Of a stretch of 64,000 nucleotides of DNA, positions 38,066 through 46,791 are shown in pieces. Both the position numbers and the translations under genes were made by a program. The stretch lies in contig CANLTZ010000003.1 of assembly GCA_947494145.1 (NCBI GenBank), positions 124,001 through 188,000 on the forward strand, given 5' to 3'. Under the pieces are notes generated by a model. The model had not been told where the DNA came from. It searched no databases and was given only the letters and a program-made list of their open reading frames with translations. Every line of letters starts with the position of its first letter. Within the stretch, counting starts at the first letter, position 1. The stretch comes from an uncultured Jannaschia sp. GTDB lineage: Bacteria; Pseudomonadota; Alphaproteobacteria; Rhodobacterales; Rhodobacteraceae.

Positions 38066-38558
38066 CGGCGGCCACCTTCACGCTGATCATCTTGTCGGGG
38101 TTTTGAGGCGGCTCACCGCGGGTGATCTTGTCGACATGTTCCATCCCCTCGATCACGCGGCCATAGACGGTGTATTGCCGGTTGAGGAAATGGTTGTCCT
38201 TGAAATTGATGAAGAATTGAGAGTTGGCGCTGTCAGGGTTCTGGGAGCGCGCGGCCCCCAGGGTGCCGCGGTCATGGGGCACGCCCGAAAACTCGGCCTT
38301 GAGGTCAGGCTTCGACGAACCACCGGTTCCGGCACGGTTCATGTCGGCCCCGTCGCGACCATGTTCCACATCCCCCGTCTGCGCCATGAAATCGTCGATG
38401 ACGCGGTGGAAGATCACCCCATCATAGGCGCCTTCACGGGCCAATTCCTTCATACGGTCGCAGTGGCCGGGCGCGACATCGGGCAGCAGCTCGATAGTGA
38501 CGACGCCGTCCTTAAGCTCAACGATGATGGTATTTTCCGGGTCTTTGATCTCGGCCAT
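38058..38558 (-). CDS. Cytosolic cyclophilin-type peptidyl-prolyl isomerase
   Basis: 166 aa from ATG 38558 (MAEIKDPENTIIVEL), no signal peptide. YDGVIFHRVIDDFMAQTGDVEHG and NSANSQFFINFKDNHFLNRQYTVYG give the cyclophilin active site. Catalyses Xaa-Pro cis/trans isomerisation. First of two overlapping cyclophilin genes; GGGAGGCCC precedes the start. Confidence 0.93.
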
Positions 38559-38722
38559 CTGGGCCTCCCTATTGGTCTTTGGCACGTGGCTACGGCATTG
38601 GGCGGATGAGGGAAAGCCCACGTGGATCACTGGCCCTTGGGCGTGCCGTTTCGCGCGGAACGGGACCGCCCGTACCCCCGGCAATCGTGTGAACTGCCTT
38701 TCGCGTGTGGCCCGCGCTGCGA

Positions 38723-39742
38723 TCAGTTGCGGGAAACCCGTGGCCCATCAGGCGTCGCGAAATCGAGCGTGACGCGGTGCCCGGCCGGCCCCGTCGTCTG
38801 GCCCATCGTCGCCTGGAGGCGGGCTGCCAAGTCGCGCACAACCCCGGCACGTGTTGGGTCAGTCTGTAGCCTATCGACGGATACGGTAGCTGGCGCCTCG
38901 ATAAGAAGGCGCGCGCCGGCCTCACTACGCCTAAGGCTCAGCAAAATGCGACCCGGTATCCGAGCCAAGAGAGGCGACAGGAGTTCGCAGAGCAAGAGGC
39001 CCATCCACGCGGCGCGACGGCTTGGCATGTAGATCGGATCAGCTACCACATCGACCCGTGGCGAGGTCCCACCTTCAAGCCCGTCGAGCACTGCCGCCAG
39101 ACGATGAAGATAGCTGCCCGCGGCGATCAGGTCCCGCGTGGGTGCGATCTGGGGCGGAGGCGGATGGAACTCATCATAAAGCGGCGCAAGCGCTTCAATC
39201 CGTCCGAAAATACGGGTGTGCAGCCCGCCATCGGGGCCATTCTCGACCGGCGCGCCGATCAGAGCGTCGAGCTTGCCAAGATGGCGTTTCACCCGCGCCT
39301 CCATATCGGCCAACCGTGCATCCAGGGTGGCGAGTGGTGCCGCGCCAGGACGGTGTAATTCTACTTCTGATTGCACGCCCAGAAAGGCCCAAAGGCGTCC
39401 CTGCCGGTCATGAACGGGCGAGACACGCAGACGATTCGTGAAGCTTGTCCCGTTTTCACGAAAGTTCGTCAGCGAACATGTAATCGCGCTGCGCATGCGA
39501 ATTGCATGGGCCAGATCAACAATGGCAGGTTGATCTCGGTCATCATTCTGCATGAACCGGCAATTGCGCCCGATCGATTGGGCAAGACTGTATCCCGTGA
39601 GGTCTTCAAAGGCATGGTTGATGTAGACGACCGGATTGTCAGGACGATTCGGGTCGGTCAACACAACCGAAAGGGGCAATTCGGCCAAGGTATCCGGGCC
39701 GAGTTGCATTGCATCGGTCGTCGCTGCTCGTCCCGTCTGCAT
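38723..39742 (-). CDS. LOV blue-light receptor fused to a degenerate histidine-kinase-like half
   Basis: 339 aa. Residues about 20-130 form a LOV domain: the photoactive Cys61 in GRNCRFMQ (short-LOV consensus NCRFLQ), plus FMN contacts N60, Q65, N93, N103 and Q124 (LGVQSE). Residues about 138-339 resemble HisKA_2/HWE kinases in layout, but the helix EARVKRHLGKLDALI lacks the phospho-acceptor His normally found before R-V-K, and no clear N-box (ELLSPLLARIPG in its place) or GxGxG can be found. It probably senses blue light and signals by another route (binding partner or pseudokinase). 77 bp downstream of the TRAP dctM gene, same strand. Confidence 0.82.
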   Translation of the reverse strand: MQTGRAATTDAMQLGPDTLAELPLSVVLTDPNRPDNPVVYINHAFEDLTGYSLAQSIGRNCRFMQNDDRDQPAIVDLAHAIRMRSAITCSLTNFRENGTSFTNRLRVSPVHDRQGRLWAFLGVQSEVELHRPGAAPLATLDARLADMEARVKRHLGKLDALIGAPVENGPDGGLHTRIFGRIEALAPLYDEFHPPPPQIAPTRDLIAAGSYLHRLAAVLDGLEGGTSPRVDVVADPIYMPSRRAAWMGLLLCELLSPLLARIPGRILLSLRRSEAGARLLIEAPATVSVDRLQTDPTRAGVVRDLAARLQATMGQTTGPAGHRVTLDFATPDGPRVSRN

Positions 39743-39819
39743 GAGGGGCCATCCCCTGTCCGAAAGCTACGGCAGTCAAACCGGCCCGACACCAGAAGGC
39801 AAGAACTGGAACAATCGCG

Positions 39820-42177
39820 TTAGTTGTTCGGCAAAAGGTCGGGCACAATCGTAACGATAGCTGGGAAGTACCACAGAATGGCGAGCCCGATCACCTGAAT
39901 CATCACGAAGGGAATCACGCCGCGATAGATATGGCCTGTCGTGACCTCCTTCGGGGCCACCCCTCGTAAATAGAAAAGCGCGAAGCCAAAGGGTGGCGTC
40001 AGGAACGAGGTCTGAAGGTTCACCGCGATCATGATCGTCACCCATTTCGGATCGAAGGTACCGCCATATATGACAGGCCCCACGATGGGGATGACGATGT
40101 AGATGATTTCCAGGAAGTCGAGAACGAAGCCCAGCACGAAGAGCACGATCATCACGATGATGAAGACCTTCAACTCATTGTCGAAGCTACGCAGGAACTG
40201 CTGGATGTAGTGTTCCCCCCCAAAGGATATGAGGACCAGGTTCAGGAGTTGCGAGCCGATGAGGATGGTGAAAACCATGCTCGTGACCTTGGCCGTCTCG
40301 CGCACCACGGGGCCCAGTACGCCAGTGCGGAACAAGACCCAACAGGCAAAGAGCAGCCCGATGAAGGCCCCGTGATAGGCCGCCTGCGCGATAAACAGCG
40401 CAATGGCATCCGCGGCCGACGTCCCTTCCAGCCCAGTGCGCAAGTCGAAATTAATGCCAAACAGCAACATCACCACCAGTGCCAGCGACGCCATCAGGAT
40501 CGACCCGCCGGAGCGGCCTTCTTCCTGCAACTTACGGTAGGCGGCCAGCATGATGGCGCCACCCGCGCCAAGGGCCGCGGCCGGGGTCGGGTTGGTGATC
40601 CCCCCCAGGATGGAGCCAAGCACCGCCACAATCAGCACCAACGGCGGGAAAACCACGCGCAATAGGTCATTCTGCGCCAATCTCCCGAAGGCGGGTGCCA
40701 CACCGTAGAGCGTGATGGCCATCGGGATCGCCATCAGAACGAAGGTGGTTCCCGACGACGTGGTGGGTGCGATCAGCGCGATGTCGATAGCCAGCGCCAG
40801 AAGGATGCCCCCTGCCCCGATTAGCAGTGGCTTGGGATCGGCCAGCGGGTTGATGCCGCGGGCCACCGAAAGGACCAGACCCAGACCCAGGAACAGGATG
40901 GCAATGCCGGTCCCGATGGGCGCTGCGCCCTGGATGGCAGCGTTGCGCGCCTCGATCAGTTCTTCGGCCGACAACTCGCGCGACAATTGCACACCGCCCG
41001 CATCGTTGATGGCGGCTTGCTGACTGACGGCCAGGTCCCATGCCGCTTGGCCATGCAGTTCGATCATGGCAGCTTGGCAGGCTTCCGAGACGTTGGTGCG
41101 CAGGCTGGCCTGCTCGCCCGCCTGGCTGAAGCTGGACACAAGGGTTGATTGGTTGCCGATCACATCGGCCAGGCCGAAAACGATGCCACCGCCTATGATG
41201 GCAACAGGCACCACCAGGAACCAGATCAACGCATCGTTGCGCGTCGTGGCCGATCCGCGGCCCGCATCCAATACCACGGCAGGTGCCTTGGCGGGGTTAA
41301 CCAGCGCGAAGCCGAACGCATAGGCGCCGTAGAGAAATGCCAGGAACACGCCCGGCAGCAGGGCCGCCTGGAACAGCGTGCCGACCGACACGACCGCCGG
41401 TTCCCCCAGATAGGTGAGCGCATCCGAGCAGCCCACAAGTTGCGCGCGCTGTTCCTGCGCAGTGGAATAGATGTCGCCCGCCAACGTACCAAGAAGCACG
41501 ATCACGATGGAGGGTGGGATGATCTGACCCAGCGTGCCGCTGGCCGCGATGACGCCCGTGGCCAGCTCTGGCGAATAGTTGTTGCGCAACATCGTGGGCA
41601 GCGCCAGCAGGCCCATGGTCACGACCGTCGCCCCCACAATCCCGGTGGATGCGGCCAGAAATGCCCCCACGATCACGATGGACACGGCCAGGCCGCCGGG
41701 CAGCGGACCGAAGACGCGCGCCATGGTGGTCAGCAGGTCTTCCGCGATTTTGGAGCGTTCCAGCGTGATGCCCATCATCACGAACATCAGCACCGCGAGC
41801 AGCGTCTCGATGGAGGCGCCCGCGATCACCCGCTCGTTCATGCGGTTGACGATAAAGGCGATGTTGCGGTCGATGGCCGTTTCCCACCCTTGGGGGAACA
41901 GCGGCTCTTCTATGCGGGGCAATTCCGGGTATCGGAAGACGGAGATGGCGTCGCGTGCCACACCCTCAGCCACCAGAGCGGCATATTCGGCACTGCCCGT
42001 GTCGATAGCCTGGTGGATCAAAATGCCCGCGGAATCGAGGGCGGCAATGATGCCGAAGCTGATCACGCCGGACCCGGCAATGGCAAAGGCGACCGGAAAG
42101 CCCGACATGATCCCGCCAAAGAGGCAAAGGAACACGATCACCAGGCCAATTTCGACCCCATCAAGTCCGAACAGCAT
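39820..42177 (-). CDS. TRAP transporter large permease (DctM), extended type
   Basis: 785 aa, much longer than the ~430-470 aa classical DctM (the other one in this window is 472 aa). TRAP-type signatures: IAASGTLGQIIPPSIVIVLLGTLAGD in the first half, FLTPPFGFALFYLRGVAP in the last. Extra material: a soluble segment after TM2 (about 50-110, with RYPELPRIEEPLFPQGWE) and a central insert of about 150-200 residues with extra helices and a Glu/Ala-rich soluble stretch. Sodium-driven uptake of an organic acid with DctQ and the TakP-like binding proteins upstream. The C-terminus ends IVTIVPDLLPNN. Confidence 0.9.
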   Translation of the reverse strand: MLFGLDGVEIGLVIVFLCLFGGIMSGFPVAFAIAGSGVISFGIIAALDSAGILIHQAIDTGSAEYAALVAEGVARDAISVFRYPELPRIEEPLFPQGWETAIDRNIAFIVNRMNERVIAGASIETLLAVLMFVMMGITLERSKIAEDLLTTMARVFGPLPGGLAVSIVIVGAFLAASTGIVGATVVTMGLLALPTMLRNNYSPELATGVIAASGTLGQIIPPSIVIVLLGTLAGDIYSTAQEQRAQLVGCSDALTYLGEPAVVSVGTLFQAALLPGVFLAFLYGAYAFGFALVNPAKAPAVVLDAGRGSATTRNDALIWFLVVPVAIIGGGIVFGLADVIGNQSTLVSSFSQAGEQASLRTNVSEACQAAMIELHGQAAWDLAVSQQAAINDAGGVQLSRELSAEELIEARNAAIQGAAPIGTGIAILFLGLGLVLSVARGINPLADPKPLLIGAGGILLALAIDIALIAPTTSSGTTFVLMAIPMAITLYGVAPAFGRLAQNDLLRVVFPPLVLIVAVLGSILGGITNPTPAAALGAGGAIMLAAYRKLQEEGRSGGSILMASLALVVMLLFGINFDLRTGLEGTSAADAIALFIAQAAYHGAFIGLLFACWVLFRTGVLGPVVRETAKVTSMVFTILIGSQLLNLVLISFGGEHYIQQFLRSFDNELKVFIIVMIVLFVLGFVLDFLEIIYIVIPIVGPVIYGGTFDPKWVTIMIAVNLQTSFLTPPFGFALFYLRGVAPKEVTTGHIYRGVIPFVMIQVIGLAILWYFPAIVTIVPDLLPNN

Positions 42178-42242
42178 CTATTAGGTCCCCCATGCCGCGC
42201 GCGGCAGCATCTCTTTTGTCGTTCGCCCGGTTGTCCCGGGTT

Positions 42243-43160
42243 TCAATGTATCTCAGCCACGCGTTCGGCGGCTTCATCGCCCAGGATGTCGCGGTCGAGG
42301 TAGCGGTCTTTGCTGATGTCGCCTTCGCGGTATTCCAGCCAAGATCGCCAGAAGAAGGTCAGCGCCTGGGCAAAGGCCGTGGCCGCGAAAAGCAGGATCA
42401 GCACCTTGAACAGGAAATACGCATCGAAGCCGTTGGGGCTGAAGCCGATGGTTTCGACATTCCAGCGCAGCGCGCGGGCCTTCAGCAGCAGCCGATCAAG
42501 ATCGTCACTGGCCGAGGTGGCGGGTGTGATCATCGACCGCCAGAAGAAGAACCACGAAAAGAGCCAGATCAGGATGAGCGATGGCACCATGAAAAGCATC
42601 GCGCCGCACATGTCGATCACACGCTTGGTGCGGTGGGACACGGCGGAATAGACAAGGTCCACGCGCACGTGGCCGCCCTGGATAAAGGTCCAAGCGACGC
42701 AAAGGCAGACGATCATGGCGTTGTAGAGCTTGAGTTCCTCCGAATACCACGACAGGTCGCGCGTGAAGGTGGCACCAAAGGGCCCCACGCTGATTTCCGA
42801 AACGCGGAAAATGCGTTGCAGGAACACGATCATGATCTGCTGTAGCACCATGATCAGCCCCGCCCAGGCCGCGATGCGGCCAATCCAGTTCAGGACGAAT
42901 TCGAAGCCGCGCACCACACCCCAAAGGAATTCGCGCCGGAAATAGCCGATGGCAGTGATGACCAGAAAAATCAGGAGGATGGCGAAGAAAAGCTCGACCG
43001 AAGCGCCGTAATAAATGAGGCGCATGAGGGTCTGTTTGTCCTCCGGCGTCTCGAAGGCGAAAGCCCAGCCGAGCCAGGAACCCGGATTGGCGATGGCGTA
43101 TCCGATATTCCAGACGGACATGGCGAGGTTCGTGAAGAACCAGGTGATGGCGTCGAGCAT
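42243..43160 (-). CDS. TRAP transporter small permease (DctQ), extended type
   Basis: 305 aa from ATG 43160 (MLDAITWFFTNLAMSVWNIG); upstream in-frame extension is not family-like. Longer than typical DctQ (about 170 aa); the core DctQ helices lie about 90-230 (GLIMVLQQIMIVFLQRIF, CVAWTFIQGGHVRVDLVYSAV), with an extra N-terminal membrane region and a C-terminal helix plus charged tail. The long form matches the extended DctM 65 bp downstream. Confidence 0.87.
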   Translation of the reverse strand: MLDAITWFFTNLAMSVWNIGYAIANPGSWLGWAFAFETPEDKQTLMRLIYYGASVELFFAILLIFLVITAIGYFRREFLWGVVRGFEFVLNWIGRIAAWAGLIMVLQQIMIVFLQRIFRVSEISVGPFGATFTRDLSWYSEELKLYNAMIVCLCVAWTFIQGGHVRVDLVYSAVSHRTKRVIDMCGAMLFMVPSLILIWLFSWFFFWRSMITPATSASDDLDRLLLKARALRWNVETIGFSPNGFDAYFLFKVLILLFAATAFAQALTFFWRSWLEYREGDISKDRYLDRDILGDEAAERVAEIH

Positions 43161-43342
43161 GGCGTCCCCCCGGGCGGGCTCGGTGGCCGGGGTTACACCT
43201 GCGCCTTCGCGCGCGGCCCCCGTGTGTCTTCTTAGTCTCGGGCCCGCCCCCCAGAAGGGACGGGCCGGATTTATCGGTTCCACGCGGGTATGGCACCGCG
43301 CGCTGCGCCCCCGACCGCGGTGTGGTGACGGGGGCTGGCAGG

Positions 43343-44425
43343 TCAGCCCATGACGCGGTCGCGTTGGGCGCGATAGACGCCTTCAGAACGTGTGATCCAG
43401 CCCGACGAGGCGCGCATGCTTTCCATGGCACTATCGTGGATCTTCTTGAAGAGTTCATCGCCCATGTTTTCGTCCAGCACCTCACGGGCAGCGACGCCCA
43501 TGGCATCCCAGACCGCATCGGGGAATTCGCGGATGGTGACACCGCCCGATTGCAAGCGCTGCAGCGCCGAGCCGTTGTTGTTGAGGTATTGCGACAGATT
43601 CCACTGGTGGCCCTCGCCCGCGGCGATCTCGACGATCTTCTGCTGGGCAGGGGTCAGGCTTTCGAACACGTCGCGGTTCACGGCCAGCGACAGGCCTGCG
43701 CCCGGCTCGTGGAAACCGGCGGTGTAGTAGATCTTCGTGATCTCCTGGAAGCCCGCCTTTTCGTCGGCCCAGGGTCCAATCCACTCGGTCCCGTCGATCG
43801 CACCGGAGGCCAGCGCCTGGTAAACTTCGGAACCAGGAAGGTTCTGGACGGAGGCGCCCATCTTGCCCAAAGCCTGGCCCCCCAGGCCCGGCATACGGAA
43901 TTTGAGGCCCTGGAAATCCTCGGGGCCAGAGATTTCCTGGCGGAACCAGCCGCCAGCCTGGGCGCCGGTGTTACCCGCCAGGAACGACTTGAGGCCGAAA
44001 ATCTGACCCAGCTCATCATGCAGGGCCGCACCATCGCCATGGTAGTACCAATTGGCCAATTCCTGCGCCGTCATGCCAAAGGGCACGGCGGTGAAGAATG
44101 CATAGCCCGGATGCTGGCCCACGAAGTAGTAATCGGCGCCGTGATACATGTCAGCCTGACCGGAAGTCACGGCGTCGAAGACTTCGAACGCGCCCACAAG
44201 CTCGCCTGCGGCCTTCAAATCGACGGTCAGCGCGCCGTCGGACATGGCGGTGATGCTATCGGCGGCCCGCTGAGCTGAATCGTGCACACCCGCGAGGCCG
44301 CGGCCCCAGGTGGTAACCAGCGTCAGCGTGCGGTTGCCTTGCGCATAAGCGGGCGCGGCAAGCGCGGTCGCGCCAGCAGCAGCGCCACCAATGGTGGATT
44401 TCTTAAGGAATGAACGGCGGTCCAT
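43343..44425 (-). CDS. TRAP substrate-binding protein 1 (DctP, TakP-like)
   Basis: 360 aa with a Tat signal peptide (MDRRSFLKKSTIGGAAAG, cleavage after AYA). Resembles the 2-oxoacid-binding TakP of Rhodobacter: ADYYFVGQHPGYAFFTAVPFGM, NTGAQAGGWFRQEI, GAIDGTEWIGPWADEKAGF. The motif GGWFR plus TEWIGP marks the sodium/oxoacid site in TakP. Binds its ligand in the periplasm and docks on DctQM. Very similar to a second copy at 45533-46609; the large majority of aligned residues are identical by eye. Confidence 0.92.
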   Translation of the reverse strand: MDRRSFLKKSTIGGAAAGATALAAPAYAQGNRTLTLVTTWGRGLAGVHDSAQRAADSITAMSDGALTVDLKAAGELVGAFEVFDAVTSGQADMYHGADYYFVGQHPGYAFFTAVPFGMTAQELANWYYHGDGAALHDELGQIFGLKSFLAGNTGAQAGGWFRQEISGPEDFQGLKFRMPGLGGQALGKMGASVQNLPGSEVYQALASGAIDGTEWIGPWADEKAGFQEITKIYYTAGFHEPGAGLSLAVNRDVFESLTPAQQKIVEIAAGEGHQWNLSQYLNNNGSALQRLQSGGVTIREFPDAVWDAMGVAAREVLDENMGDELFKKIHDSAMESMRASSGWITRSEGVYRAQRDRVMG

Positions 44426-44553
44426 TAACCCCTCCCCTGATGTTATCGCGTCGCCTGCCCTCCCGGCAGGTCAACGGCCCCTCGTTCGGGGCGTGGGGCG
44501 ACACTAGGCAATGGCGGGCCGGAGTCAAATACCCGAAAACACGTAGACTTGCG

Positions 44554-45448
44554 TCAGACGATGTCCGCCACGTGGTAGTCCAAGGCGCGGAGACCATCCG
44601 TCATCCAAAGGAACGGACCAAGACCGACCGGGCCCCGCCAAGCTTCGGTGCCGTCAGGCAAACCTGCCAGGCGGACAGCGCCCATTTCCTCTAGCCCAGG
44701 CATTCCAGTGCGGGCTACTCGGATATGTGTAGACACGTTGGGGCGAGCGGCCTTGCGATCTCTATACCCTGGCCCGACTACGACACATTTTCCACGGACG
44801 GCGATCGCATGGCCCCGCGCACCAGCGTCGGCCAGCTCGTCACTTCGCCTGTCTCGTCGATGCGCGTCAGATCGAAATCCGTGCAGGCGTAGAACCAGCA
44901 TTCGCTGCCCGTCTCGTTAGGCGCATAGAAGTCGTTTATAACAGCGCCCGTAACTTGGTCGTTAAACCACACCAGCGACCCGTCGGCATCGAAGCCAGTC
45001 AAACCGTGGGACGACACGGGATATCCAAGACGAGGGTCTGGCATATCACCGTAGACGCCTTGGTCAAAATAGCTCATCCAGAAGAGTCCCTGCCGGTCGA
45101 CTTGCACATCCAAGATTCTGTCGCCCACATGAAAGCTCGCGCGGTGCTCACCGCCCTTTCCAAAGACATGGGCATTGCGCGGGATTTCACCATAGACCGC
45201 TCACAGCAGGCATCCACAATCATGAAAGAACCGTCGTCTGCGCGGGCCATGATCGGGCATTCCACACCGTTGGGAAGACTGGCTGCCACCTCTCCCTCCG
45301 GGCCCCGCACAACGATTTTTCTGGACGCATGACGCGACAGGCCAGCAACGAATGCGCGCCCATGCCTGTCGAAGGCGATTGTGGTAATGTCGCCCTCCAG
45401 GCGAGGCAGGTTTATCTCAACCCGCGGGTACCAGTTCTTCTGAGACAA
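44554..45448 (-). pseudogene. Frameshifted beta-propeller-like gene between two DctP copies
   Basis: Three consecutive minus-strand frames read as one ~300-residue protein: LEGDITTIAFDRHGRAFVAGLSR and DGSFMIVDACCERS (from about 45448); then YGEIPRNAHVFGKGG, DRILDVQVDRQGLFWMSYFDQG, HGLTGFDADGSLVWFND; then HAIAVRGKCVVVGPGYRD and VRLAGLPDGTEAWRGP to the stop at 44554. Repeated strands of the form F-D-G-L/F-W suggest a gluconolactonase/beta-propeller fold. Two net single-base losses are needed, near 45195 and in the C-run at 44813-44816. Start TTG 45448 is uncertain. Shifts do not compensate, so no full-length product is made unless these are sequencing errors. Confidence 0.7.
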
Positions 45449-45532
45449 AGAAGATGTGCCGCATGACGCCTGCGTGTTTCACTAAGGGGCAAGGACCGCG
45501 TCCAAAACGCGGCCCCTGCCCTGATGTGGCAG

Positions 45533-46609
45533 TCAGACCCCGATCACACGGTCCCGCTGGGCGCGGTATAGCCCCTCGGACCGCGACAACCAAGCTGATG
45601 ACGCCACCATGCTTTCGGTGGCCGAGGCGTGGATCTTGGCGAACAGCTCATCGGACAGGTTTTCTTCCGTTACCTCTTGTGCGGCAGCGCCCATGGCATC
45701 CCAGACCGCATCGGGGAATTGCCGCACCTGCACACCTTCGCCTTGCAGGCGTGCCAGGGCCTTGCCGTTTTCGTTCAGGAACTGCGCCAGATTCCAGGCA
45801 TGGGCATCGCCCGCGGCCACTTCGATGATGGTCTGATGCGCCAGCGACAGGCTTTCGAACACGTCGCGATTAACGGCCAGCGTGTTGCCGGTGCCGGGTT
45901 CGTGGAAGCCAGCGGCATAGTAAATCTTAGTGATCTCCTGGAAGCCCATCTTCTCATCGGCCCAGGGCCCGATCCACTCCGTCCCCTCGATCGCGCCGGA
46001 GGCCAGTGCCTGATAGACCTCGGAGCCCGGCAAGTTCTGCACCGACGCGCCCATCTTGCCCAAGGCCTGGCCGCCCAGACCCGGCATACGGAACTTCAAA
46101 CCCTGAAAATCCTCAGGACTATTGATTTCGCGGGCATACCAGCCGCCCGCCTGCACGCCGGAATTGCCGGCGAGGAAGGATTTCAACCCGAAGATCTGCC
46201 CCAGCTCATCATGCAACTCGGCCCCGCCGGCATGGTAGTACCAGTTCGCCTGTTCCTGCGCGGTCATTCCAAACGGCGTCGACGAGAAATAAGCATAGCC
46301 CGGATGCTGGCCCACAAAGTAGTAATCCGCCCCGTGATACATGTCAGCCTGCCCCGCGGACACGGCATCGAAGACTTCGAAGGCGCCAACCAACTCTCCC
46401 GCGGCTTTCAGTTCCACCGTCAGCGTCCCGTCCGACATGGTGCTGATCATGTCCGCACAGCGCTGCGCCACGTCATGGACACCAGCAAGGCCGCGGCCCC
46501 AGGTGGTGACCAGTGTCAGCGTGCGGTTGCCCTCGGCATAGGCCGGTGCGGCCAAGGCGGTGGCTCCGGCTCCGGCAGTGGAAGCCTTTAGAAATGTACG
46601 ACGATCCAT
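45533..46609 (-). CDS. TRAP substrate-binding protein 2 (DctP, TakP-like)
   Basis: 358 aa from ATG 46609, Tat signal MDRRTFLKASTAGAGATALAAPAYA. Same architecture and motifs as copy 1 (ADYYFVGQHPGYAYFSSTPFGM, NSGVQAGGWYAREI, GAIEGTEWIGPWADEKMGF); differences cluster near the ligand-region segment (GGWY versus GGWF) and the C-terminal third, so ligand preference may differ. First gene of the minus-strand TRAP cluster; divergent from the Cache-domain kinase, with the promoter region in the 182-bp gap. Confidence 0.92.
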   Translation of the reverse strand: MDRRTFLKASTAGAGATALAAPAYAEGNRTLTLVTTWGRGLAGVHDVAQRCADMISTMSDGTLTVELKAAGELVGAFEVFDAVSAGQADMYHGADYYFVGQHPGYAYFSSTPFGMTAQEQANWYYHAGGAELHDELGQIFGLKSFLAGNSGVQAGGWYAREINSPEDFQGLKFRMPGLGGQALGKMGASVQNLPGSEVYQALASGAIEGTEWIGPWADEKMGFQEITKIYYAAGFHEPGTGNTLAVNRDVFESLSLAHQTIIEVAAGDAHAWNLAQFLNENGKALARLQGEGVQVRQFPDAVWDAMGAAAQEVTEENLSDELFAKIHASATESMVASSAWLSRSEGLYRAQRDRVIGV

Positions 46610-46791
46610 CGCGTCCTCTCCTGTCCTTCTTGATTGCGGCGCCGGCGCATCCCCCGCGCGCAGCCCGATGCACCGGACCTTGGGGCGCGGCCCCGGGGCG
46701 GCAACGCATCGGATAGATCTAGCAGGCATCACCACGGGTCACTGCCCAAGCCGCTGGCATCTTTCGCGCGTTTGCCGTTCAATTGGGCACC

